The notes beneath the pieces are model-generated. The model did no database searches. It was given only the letters and a program-made list of their open reading frames with translations, and was not told the origin of the DNA. Below, piece after piece: positions 1 through 13,400 of a DNA stretch of 64,000 nucleotides. Location: positions 18,739,501 through 18,803,500 of the forward strand of contig NC_088308.1 of assembly GCF_910592395.1 (NCBI RefSeq). The letters run 5' to 3'. The position numbers and the translations under genes are program-made. Numbering within the stretch: the first letter of the stretch is position 1; each line of letters begins with the position of its first letter. Source of the stretch: Lineus longissimus. Its lineage: Eukaryota; Nemertea; Pilidiophora; Heteronemertea; Lineidae.

Positions 1-2
1 AC

Positions 3-125
3 TGTGGCGATATCTACTGCAACGAGTGTTCGGACAACAAGATGCCTCTTCCTTCCTCCTCCAAGCCCGTACGCGTCTGTGACAACTGTAACACGCAACT
101 TCTCCAGCGATATTCGGCCAAGTAG
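3..125 (+). CDS. RUFY: RUFY1/2-like RUN and FYVE domain protein, last coding exon (partial)
   Basis: The frame starting at base 3 reads through 40 residues to TAG at 123-125. It begins [10 protein letters not shown] and contains the FYVE signature PVRVCDNCN followed by LLQRYSAK and the stop. In RUFY1 and RUFY2 the protein also ends a few residues after the PVRVCDSC cysteine pair, and the stretch between ([11 protein letters not shown]) resembles the RUFY linker more than that of EEA1. RUFY proteins are endosomal effectors with an N-terminal RUN domain, coiled coils and a C-terminal PI3P-binding zinc-coordinating FYVE finger. Only the second half of the FYVE finger is visible; the HHCR basic patch and the rest of the gene lie upstream of the window. 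A longer open frame offset by one base in the same region is a shadow. EEA1 or another FYVE protein is less likely. Confidence 0.85.
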   Translation, partial: CGDIYCNECSDNKMPLPSSSKPVRVCDNCNTQLLQRYSAK

Positions 126-2250
126 TGAAACGGGCAGTTTGGTGCACCAGAATGACATTGCCAAAATCACTTTTCAAACTTCCGTTAAAAGCGGACTTGT
201 GAAGAAGATTTGTACTTCTGTAAACCTGACCGTGTTGAGTGGCCGCTTGCTGTTAGCCGCCTGAGCTTTTTGCCAGTGACATAAAATGTGGTTGCAGAAT
301 GTCATCTTCACAGGTCTGTTTCTAGGAGTATTGTATCATTCACAATCTTAATTTCATTCCATTCCTGAATCAGTCAACCACCATACCAGAAAAGGCGGAA
401 AAAACATTGAAACCAAAAGGTTGGAGCGTCAACTAGTACCTTATGAGTTCTGTAAACAACATTAGGCAATTTTTAATGTAAGGTAGGAGGAAACTAGAGA
501 CCTTGTATAAAGCCTACACTGTTCCTCTAATCAAGTAGCCATAGGCCTACTCATTTACTTGAATTGGGGCCCTGTCTTGAGCTTCTCTGTGTGTTTACAA
601 GAAGCTTTTTAAACTATTAGATTGCTTTTAAGTGAAGCCAAACTGATCAATATTTTATCAAATTCAGCCAATCATATTCATGTACAGTGTATTCCAGTCA
701 TTGCTATACAACATATATATATACGCAGATCTATTTTTTAGTAGAGAATGAAAAGCTTAACCAATATTAAGGTGGACCAGATCATACCACAGCCAAATTA
801 TCTCGACATGTTTAAAGGCGAGAGCGGGATTTCTTTGACCGATGAGGTCACCCTAAACAGCATACATCAGCATCCAGTAAGGTTAAAAGTCACCAGAATA
901 TTAAAACGTTTGTAATTCTAGACACCTGGTCCCATATCTTCCTCGCAAATGTCAGGAAATGTATAAAATGGCCTGCTTATTTCTTTTATGCAATTAAATT
1001 TTATTTTGTTGACTTCAAACCTTATTGAGTGCTGGTGGACTCTGGTGAACGCTAGTTGACGCTGTTTAGGATGACCTCAGCCAATGACGATGAACAATGG
1101 AGTTGGCATTTGCGCTTCAGGGTCTTTGGGAAAACACCGTATCAATGAGGTCTGTATATATAGATAGATCGAAATTACCATGTGAAGTTTAGAATCAAAA
1201 ATTCCAATGATGTTGTTCTACTGTTATCTGAAGCTGCCATATGTGAATAAACATTTAGTATAGTTAGTGAATTACTGCTTGATATAAAGGCGTTGGTGAC
1301 CCGCCAAATAAAAAAGCCAGTTGGGACAAAATTGTCAGTTTTGAGTCGATGGGAGACGGTGAAGCCATTGGGTTTGTATGTGCACAGGCTTTATAGTTCA
1401 GTGCGAGACTCGCCATGGGGCGGAGAAATTTGTTTGAGTTTGAGAATCAGATATTCTGACTAAATCATGCTGCCATTCAGCAAAAATCCTCTGAAATTAA
1501 GTTATTGCACCTGTTTTGAGAATTTTATATCAGTGTTATCTACAAAAGCTGTAGAAAACCAAAGTATTTTCATGGTGTATATGATGCTAACTAACATCAC
1601 CTCTGGTGCAAACACTGTAGACTCCTTTGCACAGATCTTTCTTTCTGTACAGTTGTAGCTTTTATTATGGCAGGTCCTGATATGATATATACTTCTATCA
1701 AAACCTGGGTGCCAAACAAAAAGGTTCAAAGTCAGGTGAAATAAATGGGGCATAGGAGAGTGTGTCAAATCATTGAGTCAGAATTCTGCGGAATTCAGGA
1801 GCAATAGACCTTCTGCCAAACATTTTGTCCACCTTGATTCTAATTGATATTTGAATCATCTTATGAAGAATATCAGCCTATCTTTATCTCATGCTCCATC
1901 GCCTAAAAGTTTTCGCCCAGGTTGGTAACCAGGACCTGTTAAAGAGAAAGTATAGGCATGAGTCAGGTCAGATTAAGTTACACGTATTTGACAATAGGGG
2001 TCTCTCCTATCTCACAGTAGTCAAAACCAGTCATGTTTGTAGTAGTATTATATTTATTGTCGAGTCAAACATGACCCAGTCCCCTAATTGTGCATATTGG
2101 TCAACTGAAGAACATCAATTTGGCAACAGCTCCTGCCTACAGTCTCCCCATAATTTGTGTAATTTATAAATATGTGTATATAGTCGGAGGTATTGGATGC
2201 TTCTGTTGTAAATCTCTGTCAAAATATGATCAATGATGACTAAAAGATTA
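126..2250 (+). other. probable 3' UTR and downstream region of the RUFY-like gene
   Basis: No conserved coding frame is visible. The stretch is AT-rich with several AATAAA hexamers, the clearest at 1246-1251, with others near 1309 and 1743, so transcript ends could vary. A small inverted-repeat element (840-1082) lies inside it. The UTR boundary is inferred, not seen. Confidence 0.45.
840..1082. mobile_element. short inverted-repeat (MITE-like) element
   Basis: The arms at 840-861 and 1061-1082 are inverted copies of each other: a GAGGTCAYCCTAAACAGC core on the left and its reverse complement on the right. They are about 200 bp apart with a few mismatches. No protein is encoded between them. 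This looks like a small non-autonomous DNA element or a fold-back repeat; target duplications are not evident. Confidence 0.45.
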
Positions 2251-2600
2251 AATCAATGTACAAAATGGATGTAAATTCTGTTTGTTATTGACTGTTATAT
2301 TCTGGCCCATTTCTTAAATTGAAATTAATGGGGGGCACTTCACAAAAAATCCTTGACAGGGATGTGCTTATCCTCGTTCTCTTGTATGAAGTGACGAGGA
2401 TATCACTCCCCTGAACAGTGGAGGGAAAACCAGGTGACGCTCCTTTCAGTGAAGGAATACCAGGGAGACTAGCAAAATGAAAGAGAAATTCTACTGTTCT
2501 CAGCAAGGACGGGTTGGTGGTCAGACAGTAGCACCCAACTTCTCCCTTTAGATAGGCAAAGGACACACCATTGTCTCCATTTCATCAATCACTGGACAGG
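2250..2600. other. intergenic stretch, nothing recognised
   Basis: A 93-codon open frame lies on the minus strand (2285-2566). It shows no recognisable domain, no splice context and no similarity I know of, so I treat this stretch as non-coding. Confidence 0.4.
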
Positions 2601-3636
2601 AGGTAACTGTGAAACAGTCACAGTATGAGTGAATTGGGGCTGGTACCTCAGCCGTCTTGCCGTTACGGGATAGTCACAATTGGAGCAAGTCTGCCCAGAC
2701 ACCTCTCTGTCTTGTAACCAATACTTACCATTATTTGAGTGGAATGGGCTTAAAAACACAAGGATGCCATGGGAGTATTTCTGTGTCTTTCTCACAAGAA
2801 TATGCCTCTTAATATGTCTGTGACAGGTGGTTGAGAGAAGACAGCCAAAACTAGATCAGATCTGCTCTGGCATCTCCACACCGTCTTGCCAATATTGTGA
2901 GAGAGATGAGACAAACTGAGACAGTCACAACCAGTCCATCTTGCAAACACGGTGAGAGAAATGAAACAGTCACAACCAGACCAAATTATCCTGCCAATGT
3001 AATGAAAGGCATGAAAAATTCACTGCTAGTCCACATTGGGCCTGGCACCTCCATCACCTGCACGGTGAGAGACAAGAGTCGCAACCAGACCAAGTAAGGC
3101 CTATACCCACCTCACCGTGAAAGATTTGAGACAGCCAAACTAGAACGAATCAAGCCTTCACCTCAATCGTCCTGGAAACATGGTGAGAAATGAGACAGTC
3201 ACAACCAGACAGAATATGGCCTACCAACAACACCATCTTGCAAACATGGTCAAAGAGTTGAGACACAGTCACTACCAGACCGAAAAGGGTATAACTCCAC
3301 CGTCTTGCAATCACAGCATAAGAAAGATGAGACTGTCAAAAATTGCCCGAATTAGGCCGGGTAAATCCATCATCAAGTCAAAATGGTGAAAGAGATGAGG
3401 CGACCAAAACAGGACGAATCAGGTTTGGTACATCCACTTTTTTGCAGAAACGGTGAGAGAGATGAGACAGGCACAACCAGACTTAACTGTGCCTCCACTA
3501 TCGTGGAAACATGCATGATGAGAAAGATAAGATAGTCACAATAAGTCAGTATACGACTTACGACTGAGACGAGATAGTCACAACAAGACCGAATATGGTC
3601 TACTTCCACTGTTTTGCAAGCGCAGTGTGGGAGATA
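2600..3636 (+). repeat. degenerate second satellite, left block (about 60-67 bp unit)
   Basis: There are roughly a dozen diverged tandem units. Their shared core reads approximately GTCTTGCAAACAYGGTGAGA, then GAGATGAGACAGTCACAACC, then AGACCRAAT. Unit lengths vary and many units are truncated. The same core recurs at 27,660-28,045 in this orientation and at 28,370-28,965 in reverse, so the family flanks the 62-bp array on both sides. Several short open frames here (for example 2897-3097, 3180-3389 and, on minus, 3373-3648) are by-products of the repeat and are not genes. Confidence 0.8.
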
Positions 3637-3870
3637 CAGTGTAGCCAATAATTATTGGGACACTTTGAAAAACGTGAGAAAAATTGAGATAACAACATTG
3701 ATATTCAAACAGAGCTTTATTCAACAAGTTAAAACATTAGAGTAACAACTCTTCTTTCAACACAACAAGAAAAATTGTGATTTTCCATTTTTTCTGGGTT
3801 TTTTTTGCAATATTATGTAATAAGACACCCTCAAACAAATTATTGGGACACCTATGCATACTGTTTTTCT
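3637..3870. mobile_element. Tc1/mariner-like terminal fragment
   Basis: After a TA at 3635-3636 the sequence begins CAGTGTAGCCAATAATTATT followed by GGGACAC. This form is typical of Tc1-like transposon ends, in which TA precedes CAGTG and an ATTATTGGGACAC block. A second copy of the AAATTATTGGGACACC block occurs at about 3836-3853, possibly an inner repeat. No transposase and no matching inverted terminus are seen before the 62-bp array starts, so the element is truncated or interrupted. Confidence 0.5.
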
Positions 3871-5159
3871 GAGTCAGCTTTCTCAGGTTATTGACACAGT
3901 TGAGTGACTTTATTACTATGAATGGTGTAATCCTTCATAATAGGGTCGGCTATGTGCAGATTAGGGCCCACACCTATTATGTAATAGCTTATGTGCACTT
4001 CTTGAGCTTCTCGAATGCCTTTCTTTTCTCTTGAGGAAGAATTGGCATGATTTCTTTCATTCATAGGAAGAAGCGAGTGCCTTTCTTTGCTCTTGAGGAA
4101 ATATTGGCATGATTTCTTTCATTCATAGGAAGAAGCGAGTGCCTTTCTTTGCTCTTGAGGAAGAATTGGCATGATTTCTTTCATTCATAGGAAGAAGCGA
4201 GTGCCTTTCTTTGCTCTTAAGGAAGAATTGGCATGATTTCTTTCATTCATAGGAAGAAGCGAGTGCCTTTCTTTGCTTTTGCGGAAGAATTGGCATGATT
4301 TCTTTCATTCATAGGAAGAAGCGAGCGCCTTTCTTTTCTTTTGAGGAAGAATTGGCATGATTTCTTTCATTCATAGGAAGAAGCGAGCGCCTTTCTTTGC
4401 TTTTTGAGGAAGAATTGGCATGATTTCTTTCATTCATAGGAAGAAGCGAGCGCCTTTCTTTTCTTTTGAGGAAGAATTGGCATGATTTCTTTCATTCATA
4501 GGAAGAAGCGAGCGCCTTTCTTTGCTTTTTGAGGAAGAATTGGCATGATTTCTTTCATTCATAGGAAGAACCGAGCGCCTTTCTTTGCTTTTGAGGAAGA
4601 ATTGGCATGATTTCTTTCATTCATAGGAAGAAGCGAGCGCCTTTCTTTGCTTTTGAGGAAGAATTGGCATGATTTCTTTTATTCATAGGAAGAAGCGAGG
4701 GCCTTTCTTTGCTTTTCAGGAAGAATTGGCATGATTTCTTTCATTCATAGGAAGAACCAAGTGCCTTTCTTTGCTTTTGAGGAAGAATTGGCATGATTTC
4801 TTTCATTCATAGGAAGAACCCAGCACCTTTCTTTGCTTTTGAGTAAGAATTGGCATGATTTCTTTCATTCATGGGAAGAAGCGAGCGCCTTTCTTTGCTT
4901 TTGAGGAAGAATTGGCATGATTTCTTTCATTCATAGGAAGAAGCGAGTGCCTTTCTTTGCTCTTGAGGAAGAATTGGCATGATTTCTTTCATTCATAGGA
5001 AGAAGCGAGGGCCCTTCTTTGCTCTTGAGGAAGAATTGGCATGATTTCTTTCATTCATAGGGAGCAGCGAGTGCCTTTCTTTGCTCTTGAGGAAGAATTG
5101 GCATGATTTCTTTCATTCATAGGAAGAAGCGAGTGCCTTTCTTTGCTTTTGCGGAAGAA

Positions 5160-8100
5160 TTGGCATGATTTCTTTCTTTGCTTTTGAGGAAGAATTGGCA
5201 TGATTTCTTTCATTCATAGGAAGAACCGAGTGCCTTTCTTTGCTTTTGAGGAAGAATTGGCATGATTTCTTTCATTCATAGGAAGAACCGAGCGCCTTTC
5301 TTTGCTTTTGAGGAAGAATTTGCATGATTTCTCTCATTCATAGGAAGAACCGAGCGCCTTTCTTTGCTTTTCAGGAAGAATTGGCATGATTTCTTTCATT
5401 CATAGGAAGAAGCGAGCGCCTTTCTTTGCTTTTGAGGAAGAATTGGCATGATTTCTTTTATTCATAGGAAGAAGCGAGGGCCTTTCTTTGCTTTTCAGGA
5501 AGAATTGGCATGATTTCTTTCATTCATAGGAAGAACCGAGCGCCTTTCTTTGCTTTTGCGGAAGAATTGGCATGATTTCTTTCATTCATAGGAAGAAGCG
5601 AGCGCCTTTCTTTTCTTTTGAGGAAGAATTGGCATGATTTCTTTCATTCATAGGAAGAAGCGAGTGCCTTTCTTTGCTCTTGAGGAAGAATTGGCATGAT
5701 TTCTTTCATTCATAGGAAGAAGCGAGGGCCTTTCTTTGCTCTTGAGGAAGAATTGGCATGTTTTCTTTCATTCATAGGGAGCAGCGAGTGCCTTTCTTTG
5801 CTCTTGAGGAAGAATTGGCATGATTTCTTTCATTCATAGGAAGAAGCGAGTGCCTTTCTTTGCTCTTGCGGAAGAATTGGCATGATTTCTTTCTTTGCTT
5901 TTGAGGAAGAATTGGCATGATTTCTTTCATTCAGAGGAAGAACCGAGTGCCTTTCTTTGCTTTTGAGGAAGAATTGGCATGATTTCTTTCATTCATAGGA
6001 AGAACCGAGCGCCTTTCTTTGCTTTTGAGGAAGAATTTGCATGATTTCTCTCATTCATAGGAAGAACCGAGCGCCTTTCTTTGCTTTTGAGGAAGAATTG
6101 GCATGATTTCTTTCATTCATAGGAAGAAGCGAGCGCCTTTCTTTGCTTTTGAGGAAGAATTGGCATGATTTTTTCTTTATTCATAGGAAGAAGCGAGGGC
6201 CTTTCTTTGCTTTTCAGGAAGAATTGGCATGATTTCTTTCATTCATAGGAAGAACCGAGCGCCTTTCTTTGCTTTTGCGGAAGAATTGGCATGATTTCTT
6301 TCATTCATAGGAAGAAGCGAGCGCCTTTCTTTTCTTTTGAGGAAGAATTGGCATGATTTCTTTCATTCATAGGAAGAAGCGAGCGCCTTCCTTTGCTTTT
6401 TGAGGAAGAATTGGCATGATTTCTTTCATTCATAGGAAGAAGCGAGTGCCTTTCTTTGCTCTTGAGGAAGAATTGGCATGATTTCTTTCATTCATAGGAA
6501 GAAGCGAGGGCCTTTCTTTGCTCTTGAGGAAGAATTGGCATGTTTTCTTTCATTCATAGGGAGCAGCGAGTGCCTTTCTTTGCTCTTGAGGAAGAATTGG
6601 CATGATTTCTTTCATTCATAGGAAGAAGCGAGTGCCTTTCTTTGCTCTTGCAGAAGAATTGGCATGATTTCTTTCTTTGCTTTTGAGGAAGAATTGGCAT
6701 GATTTCTTTCATTCATAGGAAGAACCGAGTGCCTTTCTTTGCTTTTGAGGAAGAATTGGCATGATTTCTTTCATTCATAGGAAGAAGCGAGCGCCTTTCT
6801 TTGCTTTTGAGGAAGAATTGGCATGATTTCTTTTATTCATAGGAAGAAGCGAGGGCCTTTCTTTGCTTTTCAGGAAGAATTGGCATGATTTCTTTCATTC
6901 ATAGGAAGAACCGAGCGCCTTTCTTTGCTTTTGCGGAAGAATTGGCATGATTTCTTTCATTCATAGGAAGAAGCGAGCGCCTTTCTTTTCTTTTGAGGAA
7001 GAATTGGCATGATTTCTTTCATTCATAGGAAGAAGCGAGCGCCTTTCTTTGCTTTTTGAGGAAGAATTGGCATGATTTCTTTCATTCATAGGAAGAAGCG
7101 AGCGCCTTTCTTTTCTTTTGAGGAAGAATTGGCATGATTTCTTTCATTCATAGGAAGAAGCGAGCGCCTTTCTTTGCTTTTTGAGGAAGAATTGGCATGA
7201 TTTCTTTCATTCATAGGAAGAACCGAGCGCCTTTCTTTGCTTTTGAGGAAGAATTGGCATGATTTCTTTCATTCATAGGAAGAAGCGAGTGCCTTTCTTC
7301 GCTCTTGAGGAAGAATTGGCATGATTTCTTTCATTCATAGGGAGCAGCGAGTGCCTTTCTTTGCTCTTGAGGAAGAATTGGCATGATTTCTTTCATTCAT
7401 AGGAAGAAGCGAGGGCCTTTCTTTGCTCTTGAGGAAGAATTGGCATGATTTCTTTCATTCATAGGGAGCAGCGAGTGCCTTTCTTTGCTCTTGAGGAAGA
7501 ATTGGCATGATTTCTTTCATTCATAGGAAGAAGCGAGTGCCTTTCTTTGCTTTTGCGGAAGAATTGGCATGATTTCTTTCTTTGCTTTTGAGGAAGAATT
7601 GGCATGATTTCTTTCATTCATAGGAAGAACCGAGTGCCTTTCTTTGCTTTTGAGGAAGAATTGGCATGATTTCTTTCATTCATAGGAAGAACCGAGCGCC
7701 TTTCTTTGCTTTTGAGGAAGAATTGGCATGATTTCTTTCATTCATAGGAAGAACCGAGCGCCTTTCTTTGCTTTTGAGGACGAATTGGCATGATTTCTTT
7801 CATTCATAGGAAGAAGCGAGCGCCTTTCTTTGCTTTTGAGGAAGAATTGGCATGATTTCTTTTATTCATAGGAAGAAGCGAGGGCCTTTCTTTGCTTTTC
7901 AGGAAGAATTGGCATGATTTCTTTCATTCATAGGAAGAACCGAGCGCCTTTCTTTGCTTTTGCGGAAGAATTGGCATGATTTCTTTCATTCATAGGAATA
8001 AGCGAGCGCCTTTCTTTTCTTTTGAGGAAGAATTGGCATGATTTCTTTCATTCATAGGAAGAAGCGAGCGCCTTTCTTTGCTTTTTGAGGAAGAATTGGC

Positions 8101-9720
8101 ATGATTTCTTTCATTCATAGGAAGAAGCGAGTGCCTTTCTTTGCTCTTGAGGAAGAATTGGCATGATTTCTTTCATTCATAGGAAGAAGCGAGGGCCTTT
8201 CTTTGCTCTTGAGGAAGAATTGGCATGTTTTCTTTCATTCATAGGGAGCAGCGAGTGCCTTTCTTTGCTCTTGAGGAAGAATTGGCATGATTTCTTTCAT
8301 TCATAGGAAGAAGCGAGTGCCTTTCTTTGCTCTTCCGGAAGAATTGGCATGATTTCTTTCTTTGCTTTTGAGGAAGAATTGGCATGATTTCTTTCATTCA
8401 TAGGAAGAACCGAGTGCCTTTCTTTGCTTTTGAGGAAAAATTGGCATGATTTCTTTCATTCATAGGAAGAACCGAGCGCCTTTCTTTGCTTTTGAGGAAG
8501 AATTTGCATGATTTCTCTCATTCATAGGAAGAACCGAGCGCCTTTCTTTGCTTTTGAGGAAGAATTGGCATGATTTCTTTCATTCATAGGAAGAAGCGAG
8601 CGCCTTTCTTTGCTTTTGAGGAAGAATTGGCATGATTTCTTTTATTCATAGGAAGAAGCGAGGGCCTTTCTTTGCTTTTCAGGAAGAATTGGCATGATTT
8701 CTTTCATTCATAGGAAGAATCGAGCGCCTTTCTTTGCTTTTGCGGAAGAATTGGCATGATTTCTTTCATTCATAGGAAGAAGCGAGCGCCTTTCTTTTCT
8801 TTTGAGGAAGAATTGGCATGATTTCTTTCATTCATAGGAAGAAGCGAGCGCCTTTCTTTGCTTTTTGAGGAAGAATTGGCATGATTTCTTTCATTCATAG
8901 GAAGAACCGAGCGCCTTTCTTTGCTTTTGAGGAAGAATTGGCATGATTTCTTTCATTCATAGGAAGAAGCTAGCGCCTTTCTTTGCTCTTGCGGAAGAAC
9001 TGGCATGATTTCTTTCATTCATAGGAAGAAGCGAGTGCCTTTCTTTGCTTTTGCGGAAGAATTGGCATGATTTCTTTCTTTGCTTTTGAGGAAGAATTGG
9101 CATGATTTTTTTCATTCATAGGAAGAACCGAGTGCCTTTCTTTGCTTTTGAGGAAGAATTGGCATGATTTCTTTCATTCATAGGAAGAACCGAGCGCCTT
9201 TCTTTGCTTTTGAGGAAGAATTTGCATGATTTCTCTCATTCATAGGAAGAACCGAGCGCCTTTCTTTGCTTTTGAGGAAGAATTGGCATGATTTCTTTCA
9301 TTCATAGGAAGAACCGAGCGCCTTTCTTTGCTTTTGAGGAAGAATTGGCATGATTTCTTTCATTCATAGGAAGAAGCGAGTGCCTTTCTTTGCTCTTGAG
9401 GAAGAATTGGCATGATTTCTTTCATTCATAGGGAGCAGCGAGTGCCTTTCTTTGCTCTTGAGGAAGAATTGGCATGATTTCTTTCATTCATAGGAAGAAG
9501 CGAGGGCCTTTCTTTGCTCTTGAGGAAGAATTGGCATGATTTCTTTCATTCATAGGGAGCAGCGAGTGCCTTTCTTTGCTCTTGAGGAAGAATTGGCATG
9601 ATTTCTTTCATTCATAGGAAGAATCGAGTGCCTTTCTTTGCTTTTGCGGAAGAATTGGCATGATTTCTTTCTTTGCTTTTGAGGAAGAATTGGCATGATT
9701 TCTTTCATTCATAGGAAGAA
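5160..9720 (+). repeat. higher-order repeat block A1 (about 720-900 bp period)
   Basis: Within the 62-bp array, the 35-bp short unit (GATTTCTTTCTTTGCTTTTG) appears at about 5165, 5885, 6660, 7565, 8345, 9065 and 9660. Between occurrences the order of variant units is largely conserved: GCGG, TTTTCTTTTG, CTTTTTGAGG, GGGCC, then GGGAGCAGC. The commonest spacing, near 780 bp, equals 12 full units plus one 35-bp unit (779 bp); 720 bp fits 11 plus one. This shows amplification of multi-unit blocks, not single monomers. Confidence 0.85.
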
Positions 9721-10439
9721 CCGAGTGCCTTTCTTTGCTTTTGAGGAAGAATTGGCATGATTTCTTTCATTCATAGGAAGAAGCGAGCGCCTTTCTTTGC
9801 TTTTGAGGAAGAATTGGCATGATTTCTTTCATTCATAGGAAGAACCGAGCGCCTTTCTTTGCTTTTGAGGACGAATTGGCATGATTTCTTTCATTCATGG
9901 GAAGAAGCGAGTGCCTTTCTTTGCTCTTGAGGAAGAATTGGCATGATTTTTTTCATTCATGGGAAGAAGCGAGTGCCTTTCTTTGCTCTTGAGGAAGAAT
10001 TGGCATGATTTCTTTCATTCATAGGAAAAAGCGAGTGCCTTTCTTTGCTCTTGAGGAAGAATTGGCATGATTTCTTTCATTCATAGGAAAAAGCGAGTGC
10101 CTTTCTTTGCTTTTGAGGAAGAATTGGCATGATTTCTTTCATTCATAGGAAGAACCGAGCGCCTTTCTTTGCTTTTTAGGAAGAATTGGCATGATTTCTT
10201 TCATTCATAGGAAGAAGCGAGCGCCTTTCTTTGCTTTTGAGGAAAAATTGGCATGATTTCTTTCATTCATAAGAAGAAGTGAGCGCCTTTCTTTGCTTTT
10301 GAGGAAGAATTGGCATGATTTCTTTCATTCATAGGAAGAACCGAGCGCCTTTCTTTGCTTTAGAGGAAGAATTGGCATGATTTCTTTCATTCATAGGAAG
10401 AAGCGAGCGCCTTTCTTTGCTTTTGAGGAAGAATTGGCA

Positions 10440-13400
10440 TGATTTCTTTCATTCACAGGAAGAAGCGAGTGCCTTTCTTTTCTCTTGAGGAAGCATTGGC
10501 ATGATTTCTTTCATTCATAGGAAGAAGCGAGTGCCTTTCTTTGCTCTTGAGGAAGAATTGGCACGATTTCTTTCATTCATAGGAAGAAGCGAGGGCCTTC
10601 TTTGCTCTCGAGGAAGAATTGGCATGATTTCTTTCATTCATAGGAGGAAGCGAGGGCCTGTCTTTCCTATTGAGGAAGAATTGTCATGATTTCTTTCATT
10701 CATAGGAAGAAGCGAGGGCCTTTCTTTGCTCTTGAGGAAGAATTGGCATGATTTCTTTCATTCATAGGAAGAAGCGAGTGCCTTTCTTTGCTCTTGAGGA
10801 AGCATTGGCATGATTTCTTTCATTCATAGGAAGAAGCGAGGGCCTTTCTTTGCTCTTGAGGAAGAATTGGCATGATTTCTTTCATTCATAGGAAGAAGCG
10901 AGTGCCTTTCTTTGCTCTTGAGGAAGAATTGGCATGATTTCTTTCATTCATAGGAAGAACGGAGCACCTTTCTTTGCTTTTGAGGAAGAATTGGCATGAT
11001 TTCTTTCATTCATAGGAAGAACCGAGCGCCTTTCTTTGCTTTTTAGGAAGAATTGGCATGATTTCTTTCATTCATAGGAAGCAGCGAGCGCCTTTCTTTG
11101 CTTTTGAGGAAGAATTGGCATGATTTCTTTCATTCATAAGAAGAAGTGAGCGCCTTTCTTTGCTTTTGAGGAAGAATTGGCATGATTTCTTTCATTCATA
11201 GGAAGAACCGAGCGCCTTTCTTTGCTTTTGAGGAAGAATTGGCATGATTTCTTTCATTCATAGGAAGAAGCGAGCGCCTTTCTTTGCTCTTGCGGAAGAA
11301 TTGGCATGATTTCTTTCATTCATAGGAAGAAGTGAGTGCCTTTCTTTGCTCTCGAGGAAGAATTGGCATGATTTCTTTCATTCATAGGAGGAAGCGAGGG
11401 CCTTTCTTTCCTCTTGAGGAAGAATTGTCATGATTTCTTTCATTCATAGGAAGAAGCGAGGGCCTTTCTTTGCTCTTGAGGAAGAATTGGCATGATTTCT
11501 TTCATTCATAGGAAGAAGCGAGTGCCTTTCTTTGCTCTTGAGGAAGCATTGGCATGATTTCTTTCATTCATAGGAAGAAGCGAGGGCCTTTCTTTGCTCT
11601 TGAGGAAGAATTGGCATGATTTCTTTCATTCATAGGAAGAAGTGAGTGCCTTTCTTTGCTCTTGAGGAAGCATTGGCATGATTTCTTTCATTCATAGGAA
11701 GAAGCGAGTGCCTTTCTTTGCTCTTGAGGAAGAATTGGCATGATTTTTTTCATTCATGGGAAGAAGCGAGTGCCTTTCTTTGCTCTTGAGGAAGAATTGG
11801 CATGATTTCTTTCATTCATAGGAAAAAGCGAGTGCCTTTCTTTGCTCTTGAGGAAGAATTGGCATGATTTCTTTCATTCATAGGAAAAAGCGAGTGCCTT
11901 TCTTTGCTTTTGAGGAAGAATTGGCATGATTTCTTTCATTCATAGGAAGAACCGAGCGCCTTTCTTTGCTTTTTAGGAAGAATTGGCATGATTTCTTTCA
12001 TTCATAGGAAGAAGCGAGCGCCTTTCTTTGCTTTTGAGGAAGAATTGGCATGATTTCTTTCATTCATAAGAAGAAGTGAGCGCCTTTCTTTGCTTTTGAG
12101 GAAGAATTGGCATGATTTCTTTCATTCATAGGAAGAACCGAGCGCCTTTCTTTGCTTTAGAGGAAGAATTGGCATGATTTCTTTCATTCATAGGAAGAAG
12201 CGAGCGCCTTTCTTTGCTTTTGAGGAAGAATTGGCATGATTTCTTTCATTCACAGGAAGAAGCGAGTGCCTTTCTTTTCTCTTGAGGAAGCATTGGCATG
12301 ATTTCTTTCATTCATAGGAAGAAGCGAGTGCCTTTCTTTGCTCTTGAGGAAGAATTGGCACGATTTCTTTCATTCATAGGAAGAAGCGAGGGCCTTCTTT
12401 GCTCTCGAGGAAGAATTGGCATGATTTCTTTCATTCATAGGAGGAAGCGAGGGCCTGTCTTTCCTATTGAGGAAGAATTGTCATGATTTCTTTCATTCAT
12501 AGGAACAAGCGAGGGCCTTTCTTTTCTCTTGAGGAAGAATTGGCATGATTTCTTTCATTCATAGGAAGAAGCGAGTGCCTTTCTTTGCTCTTGAGGAAGC
12601 ATTGGCATGATTTCTTTCATTCATAGGAAGAAGCGAGGGCCTTTCTTTGCTCTTGAGGAAGAATTGGCATGATTTCTTTCATTCATAGGAAGAAGCGAGT
12701 GCCTTTCTTTGCTCTTGAGGAAGAATTGGCATGATTTCTTTCATTCATAGGAAGAACGGAGCACGTTTCTTTGCTTTTGAGGAAGAATTGGCATGATTTC
12801 TTTCATTCATAGGAAGAACCGAGCGCCTTTCTTTGCTTTTTAGGAAGAATTGGCATGATTTCTTTCATTCATAGGAAGAAGCGAGCGCCTTTCTTTGCTT
12901 TTGAGGAAGAATTGGCATGATTTCTTTCATTCATAAGAAGAAGTGAGCGCCTTTCTTTGCTTTTGAGGAAGAATTGGCATGATTTCTTTCATTCATAGGA
13001 AGAACCGAGCGCCTTTCTTTGCTTTTGAGGAAGAATTGGCATGATTTCTTTCATTCATAGGAAGAAGCGAGCGCCTTTCTTTGCTCTTGCGGAAGAATTG
13101 GCATGATTTCTTTCATTCATAGGAAGAAGTGAGTGCCTTTCTTTGCTCTCGAGGAAGAATTGGCATGATTTCTTTCATTCATAGGAGGAAGCGAGGGCCT
13201 TTCTTTCCTCTTGAGGAAGAATTGTCATGATTTCTTTCATTCATAGGAAGAAGCGAGGGCCTTTCTTTGCTCTTGAGGAAGAATTGGCATGATTTCTTTC
13301 ATTCATAGGAAGAAGCGAGTGCCTTTCTTTGCTCTTGAGGAAGCATTGGCATGATTTCTTTCATTCATAGGAAGAAGCGAGGGCCTTTCTTTGCTCTTGA

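Noticed and set aside
4-264. 86-codon open frame at the left edge
   Set aside because: It is offset by one base from the RUFY FYVE frame, which has the conserved cysteines and a proper stop at 123-125.
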